From Theocolax elegans (lineage: Eukaryota; Arthropoda; Insecta; Hymenoptera; Cerocephalidae), in contig CM047426.1 of assembly GCA_026168455.1 (NCBI GenBank), forward strand, positions 32,671,058-32,735,057: DNA of 64,000 nucleotides. Direction: 5' to 3'. Shown here piece after piece: positions 1 to 12,153 of the stretch. The translations under genes and the position numbers were made by a program. Within the stretch, counting starts at the first letter, position 1, and the number at the start of each line of letters is the position of its first letter. The notes under the pieces are model-generated. The model was given only the letters and a program-made list of their open reading frames with translations, did not search any database and had not been told where the DNA came from.

Positions 1-879
1 TGGTTTTTATTGAGCAAATCAAAACTGTAAGAACAATTATCGAAATGGCATTAAAAATAAATTTGACAAACTTGCTACCAATATCAGAAAATTGTAAATA
101 TCTTTATCAAGATTGTTTTAAAGGTGAAAACAATGAGGAAGTTACAATTATAATAGAGTGACTAATCCGACTTGATAGAAAAATCAAAGGTTAGAGTTTT
201 ATAAATATTGGAAACTTAATTAAAATAAATTCGAGGTTATGCTCATTCATTAAATGGAAAATCATAGTGAGACAAAGAGTTTCATTTAAGCAATGTGACC
301 ACTTTAAATAGATTGATTTTTACTAGGGAATATTGTGTAGATATATATACACATACACAAAACTTTTGTATTAACTTATAATTTATTTTTTTATTACATT
401 TTAACCTTAAAATCTCAATTTCATTCTCGCTTCGCTCGTGCGAACAACCTCGAGAAAGGTAGAAAACCATCTCCCACAACAGTGTCATAATATACTATTT
501 TCATTATATTTAAATTCTCTATTGCAATAGGAAATGATTATTTCAAAGGTCTCACATCAAAGGTTTCCTTATACCTATATATTAAATTACTTTTTGTAAA
601 TTTCTTCCGGAAAATTTAAGGATTTCAATTTTTATTTTCAAGAAATTCGATGTCATTTCATATGTTATATTAAGTTATAGAAAGCCCTCTATTAAAAATG
701 ATGCTCTACATGTGAACGGAAAACTGCAATACAAAAATCTAAAAAAATTCATTAATAATTAAAAAGATGAAATTAAAAAAATCGTTAAATTATGACGATA
801 CTATCAGTCAGTTTCCTATAATAAAAGCTTTTGGTCGTGATATCACATCCCACTGGGGCCAAGTTGAAGGATACGAAAA
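1..879. other. AT-rich flank, no gene seen
   Basis: AT-rich sequence with no reading frame that I recognise and no splice-flanked exon. The only open frames are short and low-complexity. It may be intergenic DNA or upstream regulatory sequence of the 7B2 gene. Confidence 0.5.
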
Positions 880-1052
880 AAGGACATCAAATGACAGAGA
901 AATATAAGGAGCCAAAGTGGCGGCGCTGGTGTGTAGGTATATCCTACGGGAGATCAATACTCGGGCGGTAGGTTCATGCGCTCTTGATGTTAGCTGGTGA
1001 CGCGATAACGAGAGTGGCGCACACCTTTAGGATCCGTTGTATCGGCCCTCGC
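880..1052 (+). promoter_or_regulatory. Probable non-coding first exon / promoter area of 7B2
   Basis: A short island much richer in G, C and CpG than its surroundings ends at a consensus splice donor (GTAAGTAT at 1053). The next suitable acceptor on the same strand is the TAG at 1521-1523, 22 bp before the 7B2 start codon. I infer a 5' untranslated exon spliced to 1524. The transcription start itself cannot be placed; the left boundary given is only where the island begins. Confidence 0.45.
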
Positions 1053-1545
1053 GTAAGTATACCTCGGCGAACGCCACTTACTTTATTTAGAGTAAGCTAT
1101 TGCACACATAATATATATTTCTTATTTTACTCTTTTTTTGTTATTACTATTGTTATTAAAGTTGCACATGGGAACATTTGTTCATTTATCGAGATTGCCC
1201 AGTGTAACTTACAGTGTTCGAAGATGACAGCTGGTGTTGAATGTTTCAGTAAAGAAAATATATAATGTGTTATCTTTATACTAGATGAAGTTTTAGAAAA
1301 ATAATACAAGAGCTGTATGCAATATTCTCGTTCCTTTGAGTGTATAGTTGTACTTTTATTGGGTTATTTGTATTGATATATAATGATACGTATTTACATT
1401 TCCTTCATTACTTATTGATAATTTAAAAATTCATTTGCACAGTTAATTCCAAAGACTAAATCAACATCAAAACAATATTGTCCTAAATTAATAATTATTT
1501 TCTTTGTGTTGTATTTGTTGTAGTATCTACTATAAAGATACCAAG

Positions 1546-4500
1546 ATGTATCGATACATTATCCTACTTGGTGTTGTTGTCACCGCCCAAGCTTCGTTGT
1601 ACAACATGGCACATATGAAGGTAAATTAACTTACCAAGTTATTACAAATTCTTTAATAAAATAAAATTTCAAGCTTCGATATACTTACCGTAAGAATGAA
1701 AATATAACTTTCAAACAATTCTTACTTGTTATTCATAGATGATGAAATATAAAGAACATACTACAGTACTCTATTAATTCTTTAAATGTTTGAAATATCA
1801 TCGTTGAATATAATTATTCTTTGGTACAATTAAGCTAAACATTACATATACACTATGAAAAGCGTACTAAAATAAGAATAATCAATTTTCTAGCCGGACC
1901 ATTTTGTAAGTAACATGTTATTACGCGATATACTTGAACGCATGGGCAATGAGCTTGCAGATAGAGATACCTATTTAGACAATGCCGATTCTTCTGCTGT
2001 TGTTCGGGATTTATCCGATAAGGAAATTCCAATTGAACTACCCATCGACTACGACAGTATTGATGCCATTAATCCAAAAACGAGCATTCGCGATCAAGAA
2101 TATTTGCAACACAGCACTTTATGGGGTCATCAACAACTTGGTAATTACAATGACCGACACAGAATTAAACCTGGTGCTCCTAACAAACCAGTAAAAGATG
2201 ACAAGGCTGAAAATCAATTACCGGCTTATTGTACGCCGCCAAATCCATGCCCTGTTGGCTACACGAGTGAGTAAATATTATTTTTTTATTCATTATATGC
2301 AAAACGCGTTTGTGCTTTTCGTCTATCAGGCGCTAAATAAAATAAACTTAATAAAATAAAATAAACTAAATAAAATAAAAGACGGTATTACAACTTTATT
2401 TTATATATTCTTTGTGTGTTATTTACAACGAGAGTGTCACGTCTCCGGGAAACGGAAACGGAAACACGCCTGGGAGAGAAATTTTACTAAATTTACTAAA
2501 CTTTCACTAACACGGTATCAGACTATACTAAAAATAAAAAAATTAATAAACTTTTAGTAAAAATTTGTTTTTTGTCATTAAAAATTGATAGAAATTTTAG
2601 TAAAAATTCACAGAAAGTTCAGTAAATTTTTGGGTTTCGGCAGTCGGTTACCGCGTTAGTAAAAGTTTAGTAAAATTTACAGGAAGTTTGGTAAAATATA
2701 CAATGTACTGAAACTTTTCTCTTCGTGTACACATAATTAATATAATTTGTCATAGATAATGCATTTTGCAATGATATTATCGATAAATATTGTTTACACC
2801 TCCAACAAAAAGTGCCATTTTGTACCCTGGATACAAAAGATACGTTTTCAGCATAGATACAAATTCGTGGACAGATTAACGAAACGAAAAACATTTATTT
2901 GCAAAATTATAGCAAAATCGTGGTTAATCATCAAAATATATGTTTTTGCGAAGTAAAGAAATTAACTTAAAATTACCTACAGCATATAGTAATTTATATA
3001 AACTTGTTAAATAAAATTATCTCTTGGACACCTACATCTTTAATCTTCAATTCCAAAGTGTTTTGCTTTACCATCACTTGAACTATTTTATTTTTGTTGT
3101 CTATTAATTTCAGGTTAACAAGGATGAGTACCACCCACCAGGTCACAGGTTTCTTTACAACATTGGAAACTCTTTTCTGGTACACCAATATGAAAGAATT
3201 CTCATGAAATTCAATCTCATAGGTTGTTTGACGAAAATTATACGTAATAAATGAAAAATTATAAAAAAAATATACTTCACTTTAATTGTTGATAAATCGG
3301 AAACAATTATAGGTAAACACTCAAACTTAACTCTAGTAAAAAGTTGAGATTAATTTAAGATACATTTTTAAAAAAGAGAAGCTTAAATATCTAAATTTGG
3401 TCAAAGCAATGGAAGAAATAAAAATTAGACAATATTTTAATGAAAACTTAATAAAATATTACGGACTTTTTAAGCAAAATTTTCGTGTAATTCTTATTTC
3501 TTCTTATTTTTTCGTCAAACAGCCTGTGAGGTATAATTTTATATAAATTATTTCATATTTGTGTACCAAAAAATAGTTCTTAAACTTGCACCCTATATTA
3601 ACATATAAATTTTTAACCGGAACGCTGCTTGAACTTCCCAAATAATAAGAAATCAATTTTTTAGTATGGGAAACCATTTTTTAAGTAAAAGCAGCCTTAG
3701 GTAAGTTCAAATATCAAGGTTTAAAGCGTTGCAGACATATTTACGATATTTAGAAATTTCTTACATGAAACCTGACGTGAACAATTTTTAACAATCGATT
3801 CTAAAATTTGAAAATATGTCTAGAACTGTTTAAAAACTTAATTTTTGAGCTTATAGGGGGGGGGGGCGGGGTTTATCACCAAATAAAGACTGTCCATATT
3901 GATAATTGATTTCTTATTTATAAAAAGTGACATGAGATTTTTTATTACGGCAACGCAATACGGCACCCGGAGGATGGTACTTCTCCTTGAGTATAAGAAG
4001 CAATTGAAACAAACTTTAAATTGTACATTAATGTCATAAATAAAAGATACTACATGTTGATTAAAACATTAAAAATTAATATGTTTGTGTTTAAAGTAAA
4101 GAGAGGAATCGCTAACATAAATTAATAACTAATACATAGAATTCAAATTAATACTATTATTTTAATAAATTTAATATTTATTAAAACAAGTATCAGCTTA
4201 AAAATCCTCGGTTGAATTGGAGAAACAACTTTGGTATTAAGTAAAATTATAATTAATAAAAAATGTGATTAATAAATCTAACAGTTAATAGTGATTATGT
4301 AGATATAGAACTATCAAATATTTACCAAGGATATTGATACATATTTATCAAGGAGACCATCATATGTTTGGGAAACGGATCGTGACCAGCTTGTAAGATG
4401 TTTTCTAATATAAAAATATAAAGCCATATCCACAGACACTAACGATCGTTTTTTCAAAAGTTACAAAAAATTACGAAAAAGGAGGCTTTACTTTAAACCC

Positions 4501-5523
4501 TTGTAACTTCTAAACTGTTAAATATCAATATTCAAACCGAGTTTAATGAAAAGCTGAGATAAAATAGATATAATTTAAAAAAAAATACGCTCAAATCCGT
4601 TAGAATGAAGCAGTTATAGCCGTATTAATAATTACAAAAAATGTTAACGAAAATTGAGCACTATAAATTTTATTGATATTTTAAGCTACATTTCTTCAAA
4701 TTATTAATTACTTTGTAGAATTTATTAATTATTAATTAATTGCGGATCTGGCTTTCTTCATATTTTTATATTAGAAAACATATTCAACAAGCTGGGCACG
4801 ATCCGTTTCCCAAACATATAATGGTCTCCTTGTAAGTAACTCTATTGAAATATAAATAATTTTTCTGTTAAAAACCTCGCGAAAACGTGTATTCTGTTTA
4901 TTAACCACGATTTTATCAAAATTTTGTAAGAAAATATTCTGATCTTTTTTGAAATTTATTCCACATTACTTTATTTTATTTTAATTCATGAAATTGCAGT
5001 TCAATTAACAGTTGATAAATTGTTATCATCTCAAATAATAAATTCGAAGTATTGATTTTTGTAAATAGTTTGTGTTTATTTTTCTGTACTAACTTAAAAA
5101 TATTAATTTAACTAAAAAACTAATAATATTTACATACACAACTTTAACAAATGCTACTTTTAGGTGAAAATGATTGTATCGAAGATTTTGAAAATACTGC
5201 AGCATTCAGCCGCGATTATCAAAGTGCACAGGATTGTATGTGTGACTCTGAACATATGATGGATTGCGTGAATGATTCCAACACTGAGAATGAAGTTATA
5301 CCAAGAATGCCAATTAACAATGTTGATTTTGACCAAATTGTGGAGCGATTTCAGGTAATATTTTACCAGAGTTAAATATTATATTACAGTCTAGGTAATT
5401 ACAATTCTGTAAAATAACATAATTCACTAATTGAATATATTTTTATTACAGGAAGATAATCCATTTTTCCGCGGCGAAAAATTACCAATTGCTGCAAAAA
5501 AAGGAATCAATGTAGGCTTTTAA
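1546..5523 (+). CDS. 7B2: Neuroendocrine protein 7B2 (secretogranin-5), PC2 chaperone
   Basis: Four coding exons: 1546-1620, 1894-2266, 5164-5354 and 5452-5523 (711 nt, 236 aa), all GT-AG. 7B2 binds proprotein convertase 2 in the regulated secretory pathway, helps it mature and holds it inactive. Residues 1-16 form a hydrophobic signal peptide ending in AQA. The family's proline-rich PPNPCP motif is at about 140-145, preceded by a Cys, and further Cys residues follow in the SENDCIEDF to DCV section. The last 23 residues resemble the inhibitory C-terminal peptide, with a Lys-Lys pair at 229-230. The start is the first ATG after the acceptor at 1523 and begins the signal peptide. Oddity: the polybasic furin site that separates the two halves in vertebrate 7B2 is not visible. 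The third intron (2267-5163) is long and holds a foldback element. Family identity is firm; exact boundaries are inferred from splice sites. Confidence 0.9.
4349..4832. mobile_element. Hairpin (foldback) element with AAGGAGACC ends, in 7B2 intron 3
   Basis: The two ends are inverted copies: CAAGGAGACCAT at 4349 mirrors ATGGTCTCCTTG at 4821-4832, and the arms stay complementary inward through the sequence around GGGAAACGGATCGTGACC. No open reading frame is present, so this is a non-autonomous, MITE-like element of 484 bp. Inner sequence (GACACTAACG, then GCTGAGATAAAATAGATA, then GCTCAAATCCGTT) is shared with the element at 51787-52454, so they are one family. The rest of intron 3 is AT-rich apart from a G-run at about 3856-3871. 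Confidence 0.8.
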
Positions 5524-6111
5524 ATGTTATTGTACAATATTTTTCATCAAAAATTTTATTATATGAAAAATAATATATTCATAAATAATAAGACATGATG
5601 AAAAAATACCCGTTGAAACAAGAGATTGGATCAGATAATTCGTTGAGAATTACAACAAAGTACAAGATAAAAGTTTGAATGACCAAATCAACTGATTGAA
5701 TAACTGATAATCTACCTAAATATAAATAGATTCTCTATAAAAAGATTTCTTAAATATTTTTCTCTGCGTAAATTGTGTATATTTAAAGTACTAATAGTAT
5801 GCAATTTTACAAAATCTCTTGACTTATAATACAAAAATTATAAAATATACATCATTAATATTATTTATAAATTATTAAATATAATGTTTGTTGGTTAAAT
5901 TTTATTTTCATAGAGTTTAATAAAAAATAAAATGCATTATTTAACAGTGTAACATTTAAATATATATATATTTTTAAGTGAAATAAATATTGTTTTATAT
6001 CAACAAAATTTCTTTTTACTTAAAAAAACAATTGTATACAAATAATACAAATTCATATAAATAGGTATATAAATATTTGTGCATGGTTATATATATATAC
6101 ATTAATATAAA
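5524..6111. other. Convergent 3' flanks of 7B2 and the TBP-related factor
   Basis: AT-rich spacer between two stop codons facing each other. Several AATAAA-type hexamers occur on the plus strand (for example near 5980) and TTTATT on the same strand could serve the minus-strand gene, so 3' untranslated regions may abut or overlap. No other gene seen. Confidence 0.5.
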
Positions 6112-7627
6112 TTATTGTTTCCTAAAGCTCTTCAGTATAGGATATATATTTGTGAGTGCATCTTTAAGCTCTTGACGATTCTTTGCACCTAAAATGTTAA
6201 GATTAATTAAAAAATACATTTATTTTTAAATGTTTATAAAGTACAAATAATATAAGACCAAACAATTCTGATGTTTCGTTCAGTAAAATAAACGATTCAC
6301 AGCTAAGAATCACCATATTAATTAACGAAATGTCGAAATTTTATAAAAAAAAAAATCATTCCCATCATTTCATTGTGTTTACTTCAACAATGAATTTTTT
6401 TTATATTTTATAATTAATAATTTAGAGACAATTTTAAATTATCGTTAGTGTTCATTTTTCAGTAAAAGACTATAAACTAAGTATTATTCACTAGAATTTC
6501 TTCAGATTATTAATTTAATTATTTTAACAAACTTTTTGTAATTTGGGAATGATATATCCTCAATTTCTTAATTACTAGGAGTAAACCAATCAAACTTTAA
6601 TAAAAAATAATTAGTTTCTTTTAAATAGGTATACTACTTCTTTTAAATGTACTACTACTTACTTCACATTAAAATATATATTTTGTTTTGTAAGTGCAGT
6701 CAAATAAGAATAAAAATTAAAATTAAAATTAAAATAAACAATTAAGTACCTGTCAAAACAATTTTTCCATTTACAAAAATAAGTAATACTACTCGTGGTA
6801 AAACCATTCTGTATATTAAACCTGGGTATAACTCAGGTTCATAACTAGAGAATTGTCCATGCATGTGGTTTAGGTTTTCTAGTTTTATAGGAAACTTTAA
6901 GTCAGCGGTTGCCACAATATTTTGTATTTTGAAATCCATGAATTTGACCTGAATAAAAATGACTATATTAATAAATTTAACATGTGGGAATATTTCAGAG
7001 AATAAAGTGAATAAATAACTTACTGGAAATCCAATTTTCTGAATTATTCTAGCAAATTTTTTAGAAGCTAAAAACGAATCCTCTTCACATCTAGCTCCAG
7101 TACATACCAATTTACCAGAGCGAAATATTAGTGCGGTTGCTCTAGGATTACGTATTCTCATAATTAAGCCAGTAAACCGGGCAGGATTGTACTCTGAATT
7201 TCTTGTTCTAGTGTTAATATAAGTCAGTCTTAATTCAGTACCCAAATTCACCGTTGATACAACGTTCCTAGATTATCATAAGAAACGCAAAGAGTAATAA
7301 AGATTGGCAGTAATGTATAAACAATGCGGACCACGTGCTTCTGAGAACTTACTGTAAGCAAGGTTCGACTAGTTCCTTTCCGCCACTAGCTGGTACCATA
7401 GGCGTCATTAACGCCTGCGGATTAGTTTGTGATGTACTTGGTCTCGGTACATTTGTCTGAAAAACATTATTAATACGAATATTAGTAGAATAAAAACACC
7501 TAACCTCAAAGTAAAATGCGACAAATTTATGAATTACAGTGAGCGGTGGTGCCATGGAACCTTCATCGGCATTTTTGGCTGGACTCGCAAGGAGTCTTTT
7601 TAACTCGTTATCACTTTGTGATGACAT
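6112..7627 (-). CDS. Trf: TBP-related factor (TRF1-like), TATA-box-binding-protein family
   Basis: Five coding exons read leftwards: 7627-7538, 7456-7353, 7267-7024, 6948-6750 and 6188-6112 (714 nt, 237 aa). The protein has a short, variable N-terminus (about 64 aa) and then the saddle-shaped TBP core in two repeats: [11 protein letters not shown] onward (about 64-146) and [20 protein letters not shown] onward (about 147-237), ending KSFRKQ. The core is recognisably TBP but far more divergent than the nearly invariant TBP of insects. Blocks such as [17 protein letters not shown] and [16 protein letters not shown] look like Drosophila TRF1, which replaces TBP at RNA polymerase III promoters in flies. 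There is no glutamine-rich N-terminus. I start at ATG 7627 (MSSQSDNE); no ATG lies further upstream in frame within the same exon. A residue change in the DNA-intercalating set is given under findings. A divergent TBP paralogue is the alternative. Confidence 0.85.
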
Positions 7628-8320
7628 TGTGTATGTCAAGTGTACATTTTTTCAGATGTCACGACACCGCTCGGAAAAACATTTCCGATTTTCGAACCAT
7701 ATGGCGTGCAATCAGCCATATTGAAATGCGACAAACGACTATCGAGACAGGAGACTTCGAGACTCGAGAGTCGAGACTCGCATCTTAAGGTGTTCCTAAA
7801 TACAACCACTGTCGGCACTGTCCAGTGTCCACTCCGCAGGTGTTTCTAAATAAATTTATTTAAAAAACTAAAACTATACAACGCATATTAGTATTGTCGG
7901 TTATTTTTACATTGTACAATTGTACGATCTTTTGCTTCTAATAACAATAATTTTATAAAATGAAAACTAATCTATTTTTACAAAGATATCATTTAATTAC
8001 TTTATTGTGTTAAAAAGATGTAGATGTATTGTATATGTGACAAGAAACAAGTTTCTGCAGATCTCAGTTTATTATAACATTTATTAAAAAAGACGATGAA
8101 ATTTGATATAGAAAATGATGATTAATTTAGCTACCCCGGCTACTCGCTATTGGTGAATGAACAACCAATTGTAGAGTAACGTTTCAATGTTTGTTACCAA
8201 TTCGTTGCTATTAGCAACAACAGTTGCCTATTCATTTGTTAAAAGATAATATACTAGCCGGTACAATGATTTAGCAAGAAACAAAAAATGTAGGTTTCGT
8301 AAATTAACAAAAACGAAACA
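7628..8320. promoter_or_regulatory. Divergent promoter shared by Trf (-) and IFT52 (+)
   Basis: About 690 bp separate the two start codons, which point away from each other. Near the Trf side, TCGAGACTCG-type direct repeats occur around 7755-7780. Near the IFT52 side, three CCAAT boxes (ATTGG at 8149-8153; CCAAT at 8165-8169 and 8197-8201) and an X-box lie within 70 bp. Both genes' 5' untranslated regions and core promoters must lie here unless there are distant first exons. Confidence 0.6.
8204..8218. promoter_or_regulatory. RFX X-box upstream of IFT52
   Basis: GTTGCTATTAGCAAC is an almost perfect inverted repeat matching the RFX-factor X-box (GTNRCC, 1-3 bp spacer, RGYAAC) with one C-to-T difference. 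It ends 102 bp before the IFT52 ATG. X-boxes about 100 bp upstream of the start codon are the known control element of intraflagellar-transport genes in nematodes and flies, so the place and the target gene agree. Confidence 0.8.
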
Positions 8321-10281
8321 ATGAATTCATTACCTATTGGTGGTGACAGTAACATTATTATTTTTGACATATCAAAAAATGAAAAAAAATTAAACGAGGA
8401 GTACAAAGTGTTACAACGAAAACTGAAACCAAAATGGAAATTCATGGAGTAAGTGAAAAATAATATCTTGTTGTTTTATTAGTTATAAAATAAACACTGC
8501 TTATTATGGATTTTTAATTAATAGAAATACAGATTCGTTGACCCAAGATTTTTTGGCAACTGGAAAGATATTGATTTTGGCGGGACCAAAAAACAAATTT
8601 ACAGATTTAGAAATGAATTCGATAAGAGGATACATAAATTCAGGCGGAAATGTATTAGTCATGCTTGGAGAAGGCGGCGAACGAAAATTCAATACGAACA
8701 TTAATTTTTTACTCGAAGAATTTGGAATTATGATTAATAACGGTAAATTAACTTTTAATTTAGTTTCTATTCGTTAATAAAATAAGTTACTTTTGCGTTG
8801 ATTTAAAGTATGATTTAATAATCTAGATTGCGTCGTAAGAATGAGTTATCATCAAACTTTACATCCGAAGGAAAGTACTGTATTAAAAGGACTATTAAAC
8901 AAGTCAGTTTTTTCAAAAAGTCGCGAAGACAAAGAGTACGTCAAATTTATTTATTTTTAACGTTCTATATAGTTTGCGACGTTATTTATTCACACGTCCT
9001 TGTATTACTAATAGTTTATTTAACGTAAGCATATTTGCATATTTTTAGATTGAAATTTTTATACCCTTACGGCGCTACTCTAAATGTAGTGAAACCATCT
9101 GCAGTCGCATTGACGAGCGGTTCCATTACAATTCCAACGCATAGACCAATTTGTGCCTATTATTCATCAAAATCGACATCTGGAAAACTTGTAGTTTTAG
9201 GTTCATACTTGGCATTATCTGACTCTTATATTGACAAAGAAAAAAATGATGTACTCAAGGATATGATTTTTGGATTTTTTGAATCCGAAGCTATTGAAAC
9301 ATCGGAAATTCAATCAGATGATTCTGACGTAATTATGTTATTATGTTTTACATACTTATTTTAAATCCTGTATATTTACTTTTCTCCATGATACATATAC
9401 ATGTTTTTAAATTTTATTTTTTGACTACTTCGATTCCCTTCTACTATATAGCACATATGCGCATTGTTATTGTTTTCTATAAAAGCGTCCGGAAAATATG
9501 TACCCGCACAATATTGACTAAATATTTTTTAAAATAGCAAAATACGTATAAAATTGAACGTTGAAATATTTTCGCGAGTTCTTACCACTATTATCTATTT
9601 TTTATTTGAAAATGTATATATAGCAATTAATATTCTTTCTTTTTTGATCTTTACAATTTTTTTCAGTATTGGGAATACAATTTTATCCCTGACATTACCA
9701 AACAAGCTGATATGCCGAGAGTTTGTACGCAAGATTTAGATATCATTGATATGCCACGGGAATATACAAAGCTCTTTAATTTCGAGCTTTATTCTATAAA
9801 TTTAGATATGGTTCCTGAGAGCTTGAAAGCTTACGAAGATTTGGACGTCAAGCATGAACCTTTAACTTTAATTGCTCCGAATTTTGAAACTCCTTTACCG
9901 CCGACTCAAGCATCTGTACGTTATTTTCTAATCGTAACATATGTTTTATGTAAATAGACATTTATTATTATAGTCACTTTTTGCTTATAAATATAATTAT
10001 TTTATTTGCAGGTCTTTCCGCCAACTTTTCAAGAACTTCCTCCACCAGCTTTAGAATTATACGATTTGGATGAAGCTTTCAGTTCAAATATTTTGAAACT
10101 GTCACAGTTGACTAATAAATACATGACAGATGCTAATTCATCGAGTGAAAAAGAGTTGGATTATTATATAAGGGAGTTTGGTGTAATGATGAGAATCAGT
10201 AATATTGAAACTTTAACTGCGAAAGGTATATTAAATCATGTTTTTACTAAGATCAGTAGTTACAAATCGGCTCACAACTAA
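8321..10281 (+). CDS. IFT52: Intraflagellar transport protein 52 (IFT-B core)
   Basis: Six exons: 8321-8448, 8525-8742, 8827-8935, 9049-9328, 9667-9915 and 10012-10281 (1254 nt, 417 aa), all GT-AG with matching phases. IFT52 is a core subunit of the IFT-B train that carries cargo along cilia; in insects this means ciliated sensory neurons. Family blocks seen in order: the N-terminal GIFT domain (ILILAGPKNKFTD, then GGNVLVMLGEGGE), the second half of that domain (FLYPYGATLNVVKPS, then KLVVLGSYLALSDSYIDKE), then the linker LNVKHEPL-like DVKHEPLTLIAPNFETPLP, and the C-terminal VFPPTFQELPPPALELYDLDE followed by helices that bind IFT46/IFT88 in other species. Length is close to vertebrate IFT52 (about 437 aa); the segment after KSREDKE is shortened. 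ATG 8321 gives the usual N-terminus. An RFX X-box sits just upstream. Confidence 0.93.
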
Positions 10282-10353
10282 TGTAATTATAATGTATTAT
10301 CACATAACATCGAATTGTACAGTCATTATTAAATATGTTGTATTTTGACTTTT

Positions 10354-10359
10354 AATAAA
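10354..10359 (+). terminator. Likely IFT52 polyadenylation signal (AATAAA)
   Basis: First canonical AATAAA after the IFT52 stop codon (73 bp downstream), in an AT-rich tail. Use of the site is inferred. Confidence 0.5.
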
Positions 10360-10683
10360 TAATTATAAATAATATTTTTAATGCGTTTTTATTCATTTAT
10401 ACTTGTTTACAAATAATAATTTTCGGAGCATACGTCAAAATCGCGAGTGATAATGTCGATAACTGTTTTATCAACTGCGTGAAGTAACTGCTGCCATCTA
10501 TAAGACTGAAATGTACACTAAAATTGTAGTTTTGAGATAATTTTTTTTTCAGAGGGATTATTTTATTATTTTGATAGAAAATTAATATCTTTGTAAATTA
10601 AATTTGTAAATTTTTGATGTTTAAGACATAAATCATGTATCCTTAATGTCTTATTTTTTGTAAGAGCAGTAATTATTGTTAAG

Positions 10684-12153
10684 ATGTCAGTTTTTTTCGT
10701 AAACACGTAAGTTATCAACACATAAGTTTTGTAACTTAGGTTATGTTTCCTTATAATTTATTATTTAAATATTATTTGTTTGCCTTAGTAGACCCTAATG
10801 ATCTTTACAGACCTTAATTTCCTTCATCGAGGAGCTTAAGTTTCAGTATGGAGTTTTTTGTTAAATCGTGTGTATTATTTATTTACATTTTGTAATCATA
10901 TTTACAAAACTATTGGAGTATTATATTAAAAATAATATCATAATTTCTTTTAACTAGTCAGGATAGTGAAGTTGAAGGAGATTCCAATGGGGATTTGCAA
11001 ATTGCATCCCCTGGAAGTTCTGAAGCACAACAAGCATTGGCACAATTTTGGCCAAAAGTTACGGAGGAAATTAAAAAAATTACCACGGTAAATACTAAAT
11101 ATTAAATATTTAGTAGATAGTTATTTGCAAAATCACCATAATATAATAATGAAATTATTAATTTTTTTCTAGATGGATTTAAAAACACAATCTTTACCTC
11201 TTGCAAGGATAAAAAAAATTATGAAATTGGATGGAGATGTGAAAATGATAAGTGCGGAAGCTCCTATGTTATTTTCTAAAGCAGCAGAGATTTTTATACA
11301 CGAATTGACACTTAGAGCGTGGGTTCACACAGAAGATAATAAGAGGAGAACACTTCAAAGGAATGACATTGCAATGGCAATAACTAAATATGACCAATTT
11401 GATTTTCTTATTGATATTGTACCTAGAGATGAATTAAAACAGAGTAAAGCTCAAACAGACAATACCGTTCGAACGTCAATGAATTCGGATCAAGTACATT
11501 ATTATTTTCAATTAGCGCAGCAACAAGCATCAGCAAATCAATCTGTACAAAATAATGGTGCTGCATCGCAACCTATTCAAATTGTACAACCTGCAGGAAG
11601 TCAAATACAAGCAATTAATATAGGCAGTCCTGTAGAACAAGTAAGTTTTTAATTTAATGTTGCTTACACATTTGCATCACAATAAATGTTTTTCACAATA
11701 TGTATTAAAATTCATTGTTGTATTTATTAGGAATCTAATACGAATACTACTCAAACATTGACTGTTCAAAGTCCTCAGCAGACTGGAGGACAACAAGTTA
11801 TACAAATTCAACAACCTCAACAAACTGCAACTGCTGGTGGTATACAAATAGTTCAACAAATTGTTACCCCCAATGGAGAAATACAACAAATTCCTGTTAG
11901 TAAACTTTAAGATGTACATTGCAAAACTTGTTTTTAACAAAAAGTATTTCAATTATTATAAAATATAATACTATTTCAGATTCAACTGACGCCACAGCAA
12001 TTACAACTGATAAGGATGCAAGTTCAAGGAGGTAGCAATCAACCAATAATTATTCAGGCTGCACCAATACAAGCTCAACCTCAGTTGATACAAGTAGCAC
12101 AGAGCGGACAAGCTCCAGTTTTCCTACAAACCAGTACAGCGGATAATGAATAG
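10684..12153 (+). CDS. Nf-YC: Nuclear transcription factor Y subunit gamma (NF-YC / CBF-C)
   Basis: Five exons: 10684-10706, 10958-11087, 11173-11640, 11731-11895 and 11980-12153 (960 nt, 319 aa). NF-YC pairs with NF-YB through histone folds, and the pair recruits NF-YA to bind CCAAT boxes. The conserved core begins [13 protein letters not shown] in exon 2 and continues in exon 3 with [48 protein letters not shown] and [25 protein letters not shown]: the H2A-like histone fold, at about residues 59-143 and nearly identical to vertebrate NF-YC. The remaining half is Gln-rich and hydrophobic ([27 protein letters not shown]), the usual activation domain. The last donor is GTTAGT rather than GTRAGT. 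The first exon (only seven whole codons, MSVFFVN) is the least certain part; a different upstream first exon is possible. Confidence 0.92.

Noticed and set aside
984..1265. 93-codon frame in the 7B2 leader region
   Set aside because: Starts in the probable untranslated exon and runs through the splice donor into intron sequence; no similarity to a known protein.
6112..7627. Canonical TATA-binding protein
   Set aside because: TBP cores are nearly invariant among insects, whereas this one differs at many conserved positions and lacks the Gln-rich N-terminus; a TBP-related factor fits better.
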